Assembly (NCBI GenBank): GCA_002418005.1
Contig: DIDF01000035.1
Coordinates: 1-11,353 of the forward strand
DNA length: 11,353 nt
Direction of reading: 5' to 3'
Origin: Lactobacillaceae bacterium UBA5807
GTDB taxonomy: Bacteria; Bacillota; Bacilli; Lactobacillales; Lactobacillaceae
Under the pieces are notes generated by a model, which saw only the letters and a program-made list of their open reading frames with translations, searched no databases and was not told the origin of the DNA. A program made the position numbers and the translations under genes. How positions within the stretch are numbered: the first letter of the stretch is position 1; each line of letters starts with the position of its first letter. Shown piece after piece: positions 6,086-11,353 of this stretch.

Positions 6086-6439
6086 ATGGCAGAAACTAAA
6101 ACATTGGATTGGAAGAACGCTTTAAAGTCTAAAGAAGCATTTCACGATTTTATTGTTAATTACTTTGCTCATCATGAAGAATTAACCGGTGATTACAGTA
6201 ACAGTGCTTATTTTGAATACTATCGAGTTTCCCTTGATAGTAAAGACGGTTTGGTCATCAAATTTACTGAGGGCAATAACTTCTCAGTAAATAGTGCAAT
6301 TCCATTTACAGATAAGGAAAAGATTTCAATCGAGCAATTCCGTCAATTGATTCTAAACAAGAAGTTCGCTGATAAAGGCATGAGCTTGGCCGATGTCTTT
6401 GAACTTGTTGCTCAAAGCCCAGAAGTTCTCAGATCATAA
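6086..6439 (+). CDS. Conserved-looking hypothetical protein, 117 aa
   Basis: I do not recognise a family. The protein is soluble and mixed alpha/beta by eye: a helical N-terminus (WKNALKSKEAFHDFIVNYFAHHEE), a strand region (AYFEYYRVSL, GLVIKFTEG) and a C-terminal helical part ending SLADVFELVAQSPEVLRS. It has no Cys, no signal peptide and no membrane segment. The ATG at 6086 is preceded by AAGGGAGAT (6069-6077). It has its own strong promoter, an overlapping cre-like site and operator-like palindrome, and its own terminator, so it is a dedicated regulated single-gene unit. Carbon-source control is inferred from the cre site only. Confidence 0.75.
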   Translation: MAETKTLDWKNALKSKEAFHDFIVNYFAHHEELTGDYSNSAYFEYYRVSLDSKDGLVIKFTEGNNFSVNSAIPFTDKEKISIEQFRQLILNKKFADKGMSLADVFELVAQSPEVLRS

Positions 6440-6472
6440 TTTTAACTTATCAGTTTAAATTTTATAAATAGT

Positions 6473-6511
6473 AAAAGACAAGGATAAATCAATTTTATCC
6501 CTGTCTTTTTT
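6473..6511. terminator. Bidirectional terminator
   Basis: AAAAGACAAGGATAAA (6473-6488) pairs with TTTATCCCTGTCTTTT (6494-6509), 16 positions with one A/C mismatch and a 5-nt loop. A T-run follows on the plus strand, and TCTTTT follows on the minus strand. It serves the converging 117-aa gene and the antiporter. Confidence 0.9.
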
Positions 6512-6542
6512 GATTCTGATAATTAAATACTGGAAGCTTGCC

Positions 6543-8534
6543 TTAATATCTGAAGACTTCAATATTTTGAATATAATTAATTTCATCGAATGAAATCCTT
6601 TGTTGGAGTCGTTCGGCCAACGGAGAATCAATTTTGCCTTCAATTAGCGAATTTTGAATTAATTCATATTCTGAGTGAAAGGCTCTCATAAACATTTGAT
6701 AAACAATTTCAGGATCGGCATCCTTGCTATTCATTCTTCGATGTCGAGTCCGATAAAATCGTTTAACGAAATTAGATTCGACGCCGTGGGTAGAATCGTT
6801 GGTCCGCAAAAAATTCATTACCGCATTAAATCCAACTTGTTCAACTGGTAAGATATCTTCTCCATGTTTTTGAAATTGATCTCGCCAATATGCCTCTTCC
6901 AACTCCACTGGGGTAGTCAAAAATGTATCTTGGGCGCGGCCAAAATCTCTTGAAGTTCTCCCAATATGAAAGCTAAATCTCAACCTTAGCCAAATGTTGC
7001 GCCAAAGTTGGCCATCTGCGGAGAAATTATTAATTTGGATAAATTCAATATAGTAATCGTGTTCTTCATCAGTTATTTTACCTTGATTATGCAACTCATC
7101 AATAGCCTTGGTTTCAACTTCCAAAGTTTCATTCATTAGTCGGCGCTGAATTCGCCGCTTAGGGATTGCATCCAAAATTAGTTGTTGTTCTAAAGAATCA
7201 ATGACGATCTGGGCTTCTGGTTTATGTTCTTCTTCTCTAAGCAAATCAGTAATTGCCGCTTGGATCATCCGCCGGACCCATTGGAAACGGTGTTTTCTCG
7301 GGTCAGTGGACGGCAAAAGGAGAGGAACAAATAAAGTTGGCATTATTAAACTCAGTAAAATAATAATTGCTGCCATATAGATAAGCGATCCGCGCATTTC
7401 AAAGGCGGTACCGCCAATAAATACTGGCAGGGAAAAGGCCAAAGAAAGGGTAATGGTTCCATGGGCGCCACTTAGAGCCATTACTAGACTGTCTTTCCAT
7501 GATCGTTCATTATGGTGGGAATTTCTTACTAAATAGTGACTCCAAAGAAGCCGAACTAATAGTTGAGCAAAATAAAGGGAGATTCCGGTAATCGTCATCT
7601 TGAATAAACTAAAATCTGGGTTAATTGATTTATGAACTGCTTGAACAACGTTAATCAAAGATAAGCCTAAAAGTACAAAGACAATTCCAGAAAGCAAACC
7701 AGAAAGAATTTCCCAGACATTACTGGTGACAATTTGCATTCTTGATGAAGTAAGTCGCAAGCGGTCCCTTTCAGCACCCTGGGCCAACCCCGCGGCAACG
7801 ACTGCTAGAATCCCTGAAAGGGCGATTTTTTCCGCTAATAGATAAACTAAGAATGGGGTGAGAATTTGAATAGTTACCAATATTACCGGAGTATCATCAT
7901 TGTGGCGGACTAGAAATAAGCGGATGCTAACGATAATTACGCCAAGCAGACCACCAAAAATCAAACCACCAAAGAATTCCCAGAGAAATAAACCGATCGC
8001 AGTGTCGATTTTAAAGGAACCAGAAATGTATGCGGTTAAAGCAACATCAAACAGCACGATACCCGCAGCATCGTTAAATAGTGATTCGTTTTGAAGAGTT
8101 CCCGCTTGATCTTCAGCGATTGGATTGGTTTCAAAAATCGAATTAACTGCTGCAGCATCAGTGGGCGTGACAATTGCCATTAATGCAAAAGCTAAACTAA
8201 TCGGAATAGCCGGATACAAAAAATGAAGACCGGCACCGACTATTAAAACTGTTACAACTACCAAGCCAACTGCCAAAGAAAGGATAGTAGAGATTGATCT
8301 GCCAATCCACAACCGGGAGCTGTTTTGAGCCTCGTTAAAAAGTAACGGGGCAATAATTGCCAAAGTAAAAACTGAAGGATCTAAATTAAAGCCATGGTAA
8401 ATCGGCAAAAACGATAAAATAATTCCCATGCCGATCAGAAAAAATGGTGTTGGGATACTTGAAATATGTCTAGTTAGGATGTTAGCGCCAACGACGGCGG
8501 CTAATATAATTGTGATCAAGAGTGCTTCGTCCAA
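6543..8534 (-). CDS. Na+/H+ antiporter, CPA1 family, with long cytosolic C-terminus
   Basis: This is a 663-aa membrane protein exchanging Na+ (or K+) for H+, for pH and salt homeostasis. Residues 1-415 contain about a dozen hydrophobic segments with the CPA1 hallmarks: TPTDAAAV at 123-130 and the ion-binding Asn154-Asp155 pair in NESLFNDAAGIVLF. The ND pair (rather than DD) is the form linked with electroneutral exchange in the family. The late helix motif SGAHGTITLSLAFSLP (355-370) corresponds to the GLRGA region of other CPA1 proteins, here with His in place of Arg. Residues 420-663 form a hydrophilic, charged, helical cytosolic tail, probably regulatory. The start is TTG at 8534-8532 behind GGGGTGAT; no in-frame ATG is nearby. 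It lies 12 nt downstream of the 110-aa gene and is almost certainly cotranscribed with it. Transported ion and polarity are inferred. Confidence 0.9.
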   Translation of the reverse strand: MDEALLITIILAAVVGANILTRHISSIPTPFFLIGMGIILSFLPIYHGFNLDPSVFTLAIIAPLLFNEAQNSSRLWIGRSISTILSLAVGLVVVTVLIVGAGLHFLYPAIPISLAFALMAIVTPTDAAAVNSIFETNPIAEDQAGTLQNESLFNDAAGIVLFDVALTAYISGSFKIDTAIGLFLWEFFGGLIFGGLLGVIIVSIRLFLVRHNDDTPVILVTIQILTPFLVYLLAEKIALSGILAVVAAGLAQGAERDRLRLTSSRMQIVTSNVWEILSGLLSGIVFVLLGLSLINVVQAVHKSINPDFSLFKMTITGISLYFAQLLVRLLWSHYLVRNSHHNERSWKDSLVMALSGAHGTITLSLAFSLPVFIGGTAFEMRGSLIYMAAIIILLSLIMPTLFVPLLLPSTDPRKHRFQWVRRMIQAAITDLLREEEHKPEAQIVIDSLEQQLILDAIPKRRIQRRLMNETLEVETKAIDELHNQGKITDEEHDYYIEFIQINNFSADGQLWRNIWLRLRFSFHIGRTSRDFGRAQDTFLTTPVELEEAYWRDQFQKHGEDILPVEQVGFNAVMNFLRTNDSTHGVESNFVKRFYRTRHRRMNSKDADPEIVYQMFMRAFHSEYELIQNSLIEGKIDSPLAERLQQRISFDEINYIQNIEVFRY

Positions 8535-8546
8535 GCCATCACCCCA

Positions 8547-8879
8547 TTAATCGTTCATAAACCAATCGATAAGCGTGTTCTGAATGTCAGCTGTACTAAC
8601 AGACCTGGTCGGCAATTTACTGACAAAATTAGCCACCACTTCTGCAATTGGTTTATTTAAAGCGTTGATTTTTTTTAAAGCTAAAAAAGAGTATTGTTCT
8701 GAAAGTAGGGCAGATATTAGGGCATTACAAAATCCAATCATCTCATTATTTTCCTCAATATTTTCCACCAAGTCAAAGTTGCCAGGGTCTTTTAACAGGG
8801 CCGAGACAGCCTTATTGATATTTAAACGGCCAAATTCAACTTCGCTGGCAAGTTCATTGATTGCAGTTTTTATATCCAC
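8547..8879 (-). CDS. Small helical hypothetical protein cotranscribed with the antiporter
   Basis: This is a 110-aa soluble, apparently all-helical acidic protein of unrecognised family. Segments include KTAINELASEVEFGRL, NEMIGFCNALISALLSEQYS and a C-terminal NTLIDWFMND. There is one Cys and no membrane segment. I choose GTG at 8879-8877 because AAGGGG (8894-8889) sits 9 nt before it; an in-frame TTG at 8888 would directly abut that site. It is the first gene of a two-gene unit with the Na+/H+ antiporter, so it may modulate the transporter or share a stress cue (inference). Its size and helical content loosely recall bacteriocin-immunity proteins, but no specific motif supports that. Confidence 0.75.
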   Translation of the reverse strand: MDIKTAINELASEVEFGRLNINKAVSALLKDPGNFDLVENIEENNEMIGFCNALISALLSEQYSFLALKKINALNKPIAEVVANFVSKLPTRSVSTADIQNTLIDWFMND

Positions 8880-8916
8880 TTTGGCCAACCCCTTTTTCGT
8901 TCATTTCCTTAGGACA

Positions 8917-8925
8917 ATTTTATCA
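8917..8925 (-). promoter_or_regulatory. Extended -10 promoter element for the antiporter unit
   Basis: On the minus strand TGATAAAAT (8925-8917) is a TGN-TAAAAT extended -10. No good -35 lies at the expected distance, which extended -10 promoters tolerate. The 5' end would fall near 8910, about 30 nt before the chosen GTG. Confidence 0.5.
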
Positions 8926-8966
8926 CGGTCCCCCAAAAAATATTGATATCATGCTCTTTTGGTAAT

Positions 8967-8995
8967 TTGACAAAGTGTGATTGTGATGGTAAATT
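8967..8995 (+). promoter_or_regulatory. Promoter of the T-box/metA transcript
   Basis: A consensus -35 TTGACA (8967-8972) and -10 TAAATT (8990-8995) are separated by exactly 17 bp. This is the best sigma-A promoter in the window, giving a leader of about 310 nt before metA. Confidence 0.85.
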
Positions 8996-9020
8996 ATGTA
9001 CAATTATTAAAAGAAAATTA

Positions 9021-9239
9021 GACTTTGAAGAGAAGAGTAATGTGGATCAAGTAAAAAGAGAGCTTTGGTTTGGTGAGAAAAAGCAATTTGAGACACATGA
9101 AGATGAGCTCTGAGTCAGATTGATCGGTCATCAGGCTGATTTATCCGGAGGCGACCGATATATTGTAAGGTGTTTCTAATGTTGAGACACCTAATGAGGC
9201 CATTGTTGTGAAGCAATGGTAAATCAGGGTGGTATCGCG
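9021..9239 (+). ncRNA. Methionine-specific T-box riboswitch leader
   Basis: The leader binds uncharged tRNA and controls transcription of metA. Stem I spans 9021-9116: GACT (9021-9024) pairs with AGTC (9113-9116), an AGAG/CTCT helix follows a K-turn-like bulge, AGTA is at 9036-9039 on the 5' side of the specifier loop, and GAA-G-ATG-A is at 9099-9106 on the 3' side. By the known GAA-N-specifier-A layout (as in glyQS) the specifier is ATG at 9103-9105, that is Met. ATGTG (9040-9044) pairs with CACAT (9094-9098) above the loop, and a short distal hairpin is GCTTT/AAAGC (9062-9084). Further hairpins are ATCGGTC/GACCGAT (9123-9159), AGGTGTTTC/GAGACACCT (9168-9192) and GCCATTG/CAATGGT (9199-9220). 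The T-box AGGGTGGTATCGCG is at 9226-9239; its TGGT matches an ACCA tRNA end. Confidence 0.93.
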
Positions 9240-9240
9240 A

Positions 9241-9291
9241 AAGCTTTCGTCCCGTAGTTTTTATTAAACTATGGCCGAAAGCTTTTTATTT
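9241..9291 (+). terminator. T-box-controlled terminator
   Basis: AAGCTTTCG (9241-9249) pairs with CGAAAGCTT (9276-9284), with an inner helix GTAGTTT (9254-9260) and AAACTAT (9266-9272), then TTTATTTTT. The segment CGTCCC at 9248-9253 can instead pair with the AGGG of the T-box as antiterminator, so uncharged tRNA-Met would open transcription into metA. Confidence 0.9.
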
Positions 9292-9314
9292 TTAATGTTA
9301 AAGGAGTGATGAGA

Positions 9315-10190
9315 ATGACAGCTAATGCTAAAAACGGGTTATTGCTGGCAGACAAGCAGTGGGATAACCGCTACCTTAGAAATTCAAGTTCGATTTTGGT
9401 GTTGAACCTAATGCCAACCAGAAAAGAAACTGAACGGCAATTTTTGTCGGCCTTTAATGATTTAACCGGTAATTTTGAATTGACATTTCTTTATCCTAAA
9501 TCTCACCACTTTAAAGGAATTTCAAAAAAGATAGTTGAGAAAACATATAATTCCCTAGATCAAATATCTGAAAATCATTACGATGGGTTGATTATAACTG
9601 GCGCGCCAGTCGAAACTTTACCATTTTCTCAAGTTGATTATTGGAATGAACTTTTGAAGATTATTGATTGGTCAAGAAGTCATGTTAAAGAGGTATTATA
9701 CGAATGCTGGGCAGCTCAAGCAGGATTGTTTTATGATTTTGAGATCAGAAAGTATCAGCTGCCAAAGAAATTATTCGGAATTTTTGATGCGACTTTTATC
9801 AGCAAAGATTCTAAAATTACTCAGGGTTTTGAGAATGGTGGGATTCTAAGAATGCCTCAATCTAGGCATACCCAAATTGCTCTAAATGCGGATGAATTAC
9901 CAATTGGTTTAAAAATTACTGCGACTTCTAAAAAAACGGGGCCGATCATTCTTGAATCATCAAAGTTTCATTCAACATATGTAAGTGGTCATCCAGAATA
10001 TTCACAAGAAACTTTAGCTAAGGAATATTTTAGAGACGTTAATAAAGGTTTGAACATCGAGAAACCTGAAAATTACTTTCTAAATGAAGATAATACTAAA
10101 ATTAATTATTCCTGGCGGGCGACCAGTCTGAAAATTTATCAAAACTGGGCAAATAAATTTGTTAGTCAAAAAGCTGAGTTATCCATATAA
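9315..10190 (+). CDS. metA: Homoserine O-acetyltransferase, MetA type
   Basis: This 291-aa cytoplasmic enzyme activates homoserine by acylation, the first committed step of methionine synthesis. MetA-family motifs are complete: LNLMPTRKETERQF near residue 31, ITGAPVE (94-100), the nucleophile Cys131 in YECWAAQAGL, MPQSRHT near 180, and His226/Glu228 in SGHPEYS. Glu100 occupies the position (E. coli residue 111) where Glu marks acetyl-CoA use and Gly marks succinyl-CoA use, so acetyl-CoA is the predicted donor despite the common name homoserine O-succinyltransferase. I choose ATG at 9315 because AAGGAG (9301-9306) lies 8 nt upstream; in-frame GTG 9306 and ATG 9309 are too close to it. Expression is under the Met T-box directly upstream. 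No other methionine gene is adjacent; a shared terminator follows. Confidence 0.95.
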   Translation: MTANAKNGLLLADKQWDNRYLRNSSSILVLNLMPTRKETERQFLSAFNDLTGNFELTFLYPKSHHFKGISKKIVEKTYNSLDQISENHYDGLIITGAPVETLPFSQVDYWNELLKIIDWSRSHVKEVLYECWAAQAGLFYDFEIRKYQLPKKLFGIFDATFISKDSKITQGFENGGILRMPQSRHTQIALNADELPIGLKITATSKKTGPIILESSKFHSTYVSGHPEYSQETLAKEYFRDVNKGLNIEKPENYFLNEDNTKINYSWRATSLKIYQNWANKFVSQKAELSI

Positions 10191-10192
10191 AA

Positions 10193-10224
10193 AAGAAGCG
10201 TTGTAAATTAATGCAACGCTTCTT
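10193..10224. terminator. Bidirectional terminator between metA and the GNAT gene
   Basis: AAGAAGCGTTG (10193-10203) and CAACGCTTCTT (10214-10224) form a perfect 11-bp stem with a 10-nt loop. The plus side ends in AATTTTT and the minus side in a run of six T. The stop codon of the minus-strand GNAT gene (10225-10223) overlaps the stem by two bases. Confidence 0.92.
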
Positions 10225-10729
10225 AATTTTTAATTGGATTTAGGTCAATGATGAAAAACCTGTCCATTGTCGAGTGGACCCCCTCATTAGCGGGTGCGGC
10301 GATTTGTTGAAAACCATAATTCTTGTAAAGATTTAGAGCTGCTTTAAGGACATGGTGGCTTTCAAGAAAAACCTTTTTGTAACCAACGGTTTTCGCAAAT
10401 TTCAGCGCCTGATCCAGTAATTTGACACTCAAGTGTTTTCCCCGAGCCGGTTTATCGATATACAATTTTTGTAACTCGGCCACGCCGTTTTTTGGATCAA
10501 ATTCTCCAATTCCGGCTCCTCCCAGAACTTCACCCGTTTCATCTACTAAGACAAAATATTGTCTTTTAGGTGTTTTCTGATAAAATTCGGCTAGATGATC
10601 AACTTCCTTATCAAAATAAGCGGTTCCGGGGATATCGAGATGATATTCTTTTAAAGACCGGCGAAGTATTTCTGCCATTCTTTTGTCATCACTCGGTTGA
10701 ATTGGTCTGATTGTTATGATATTAGTCAC
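10223..10729 (-). CDS. GNAT-family N-acetyltransferase
   Basis: This is a 168-aa cytoplasmic acetyltransferase using acetyl-CoA. The N-terminal ITIRPIQPSDD strand, the central GEVLGGAGIGEF and AELQKLYIDKPARGKHL (motif A, with the CoA pyrophosphate-binding RGKHLS loop near residues 96-101) and the C-terminal ALNLYKNYGFQQI (motif B) are typical GNAT elements. The acceptor substrate is unknown. The annotated start is GTG at 10729. The best anti-SD match, AGAAGGTGA, overlaps that codon, so either the GTG is used with little leader pairing or initiation is at a rare codon a few bases downstream. It is a single-gene unit ending in the terminator shared with metA. Confidence 0.9.
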   Translation of the reverse strand: MTNIITIRPIQPSDDKRMAEILRRSLKEYHLDIPGTAYFDKEVDHLAEFYQKTPKRQYFVLVDETGEVLGGAGIGEFDPKNGVAELQKLYIDKPARGKHLSVKLLDQALKFAKTVGYKKVFLESHHVLKAALNLYKNYGFQQIAAPANEGVHSTMDRFFIIDLNPIKN

Positions 10730-10750
10730 CTTCTATGAAATTTGTGTTCC

Positions 10751-10759
10751 ATTCTATCA
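10751..10759 (-). promoter_or_regulatory. Extended -10 promoter for the GNAT gene
   Basis: On the minus strand TGATAGAAT (10759-10751) is a TGN-TAGAAT extended -10, which would start the mRNA near 10744, about 15 nt before the GTG. A TTGCAA lies further upstream but is too far away for a standard -35. Confidence 0.5.
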
Positions 10760-10833
10760 CAACTAGTCAGCATAATTTGCAAATTAATTTTATTATTACG
10801 GTGGGTATGTAAAATAAATGAAAATAATTTACA

Positions 10834-10847
10834 GAAAACCGTTTACA
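10834..10847. promoter_or_regulatory. Candidate cre site over the -35 of the sugar transporter
   Basis: GAAAACCGTTTACA matches the cre consensus TGWAANCGNTNWCA except for its first two bases. Its right half contains the -35 box TTTACA, a position expected for CcpA repression of a sugar-uptake gene. Confidence 0.45.
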
Positions 10848-10869
10848 TTTTCTTAAAATACAGTATTAT
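10842..10869 (+). promoter_or_regulatory. Promoter of the GRP sugar transporter
   Basis: -35 TTTACA (10842-10847) and -10 TATTAT (10864-10869) are separated by 16 bp, about 50 bp before the start codon. Confidence 0.6.
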
Positions 10870-10922
10870 TATTCTTGTGGCTTTTTCAAAAAGTAATTTA
10901 GTGAAAGAAGGAAAAAAGCGTC

Positions 10923-11352
10923 ATGAATTTATTGATTTTACTATTACCTGCTTTGGGTTGGGGATTCTTGCCCCCCCGTCGTATCTAAAATTGGTGGCAA
11001 ACCAGCTAATCAAATTTTCGGGACTGCCTTTGGACTTCTGGTTGTTAGTGTTGTTGCATACTTTATCGTTCGGCCAAGTATTGATACTAAGAGCTTTTTG
11101 TTAGCCGCTTTGGCTGGGGCATTTTGGATTATTGGCCAAATTGGTCAGTATGTGGCTTATAAAAGAATTGGTGTTTCAACGACCATGCCAATTTCAACAG
11201 GTTTTCAGTTAATTGGAACAGCATTAATTGGCGTGTTTATTTTTGGGGAATGGTCCACAAGCATTGAAAAAATTGCCGGAGTTTCAGGATTACTTCTATT
11301 AATTCTTGGGGTTTGGTTAACATCTATCACCGATACGCGTGGTGCTAGTTGA
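10923..11352 (+). pseudogene. GRP-family sugar uptake protein, frameshifted at a C7 run and truncated
   Basis: The start ATG at 10923 is preceded by GAAGGA (10907-10912). It opens MNLLILLLPALGWGFLP, the typical first helix of the glucose/ribose uptake (GRP, GlcU/RbsU) transporter family. After seven C residues at 10971-10977 this frame ends at TAA, at codon 22. The +1 frame continues the protein seamlessly: VVSKIGGKPANQIFGTAFGL, then LLAALAGAFWIIGQIGQYVA, RIGVSTTMPISTGFQLIGTA and GVFIFGEW, all GRP hallmarks. Six C instead of seven restores one frame of about 142 codons with five predicted membrane helices. That frame stops at TGA 11350-11352, whereas the family is about 280-290 aa with ten helices, so only the first half is present before the window ends. 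A cre-like site and promoter lie upstream. It may be a decayed gene, a phase-variable gene or a sequencing error. Confidence 0.82.
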
Positions 11353-11353
11353 T

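Noticed and set aside
7900..8946. Plus-strand frames opposite the antiporter and the 110-aa gene
   Set aside because: Antisense shadows; the minus-strand genes have family motifs, ribosome binding sites and operon spacing.
9097..9099. First ATG in the Stem I 3' side as T-box specifier
   Set aside because: It is part of the CACAT/ATGTG helix and precedes the GAA motif; the ATG at 9103-9105 has the correct GAA-N-codon-A setting. Both would give Met.
9664..9849. 61-codon frame inside metA
   Set aside because: Out-of-frame shadow of a well-supported enzyme gene.
10742..11104. A 120-codon frame covering the transporter leader and poly-C region
   Set aside because: It has no ribosome binding site and reads through the promoter; only its neighbours in the other two frames give GRP-like protein.
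1..11353. CRISPR array, phage, transposase or defence island
   Set aside because: No spaced direct repeats, integrase/transposase motifs or nuclease/helicase genes are visible; gene content is ordinary chromosomal.

Overview
The window looks like an ordinary chromosomal stretch of a low-GC Gram-positive bacterium, most likely a member of the Lactobacillaceae. The AT-rich codon use, strong AGGAGG-type ribosome binding sites, Met T-box leader, CcpA-type (cre) sites, YxeA-family protein and GRP-family sugar transporter all point that way. No mobile element, CRISPR array, rRNA or tRNA is visible.

Layout. (1) 6-1397: a divergent pair, a MerR-family regulator (minus) and an aldo/keto reductase (plus), sharing a perfect palindromic operator inside a promoter with a stretched 19-bp spacer. 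This looks like an aldehyde/electrophile-response module of the AdhR type. (2) 1582-2268: a YjbR-like plus EVE-like two-domain protein. (3) 2274-2534 (minus): a small secreted or membrane-anchored protein. (4) 2658-3248: a maltose/galactoside-type sugar O-acetyltransferase. (5) 3394-4410: a lipoprotein esterase with an intact Ser-Asp-His set, followed by a very long perfect hairpin. (6) 4559-5068 (plus) and 5061-5459 (minus): a GyrI-like domain protein and a YxeA-family protein that overlap tail to tail. (7) 5615-5797 and 6086-6439: two small proteins of unknown function; the second lies behind a near-consensus cre site. (8) 6543-8879 (minus): a two-gene unit of an unknown helical protein and a CPA1-type Na+/H+ antiporter. 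(9) 8967-10190: a promoter, a complete methionine T-box leader and a MetA-type homoserine O-acetyltransferase. (10) 10223-10729 (minus): a GNAT acetyltransferase sharing a bidirectional terminator with metA. (11) 10923-11352: the first half of a GRP-family sugar transporter, broken by a run of seven C residues and ending at a premature stop at the window edge.

The genes are mostly single transcription units with their own terminators. Recurrent themes are stress and ion homeostasis (aldo/keto reductase, antiporter), carbon-source signals (two cre-like sites, sugar acetyltransferase, sugar transporter) and methionine supply. I see no convincing new multi-gene system. The points most worth a second look are the poly-C frameshift in the transporter, the AdhR-like operator module, the YjbR-EVE fusion, the cre-plus-palindrome promoter of the unknown 117-aa gene, and the agreement between the T-box specifier and the enzyme it controls.
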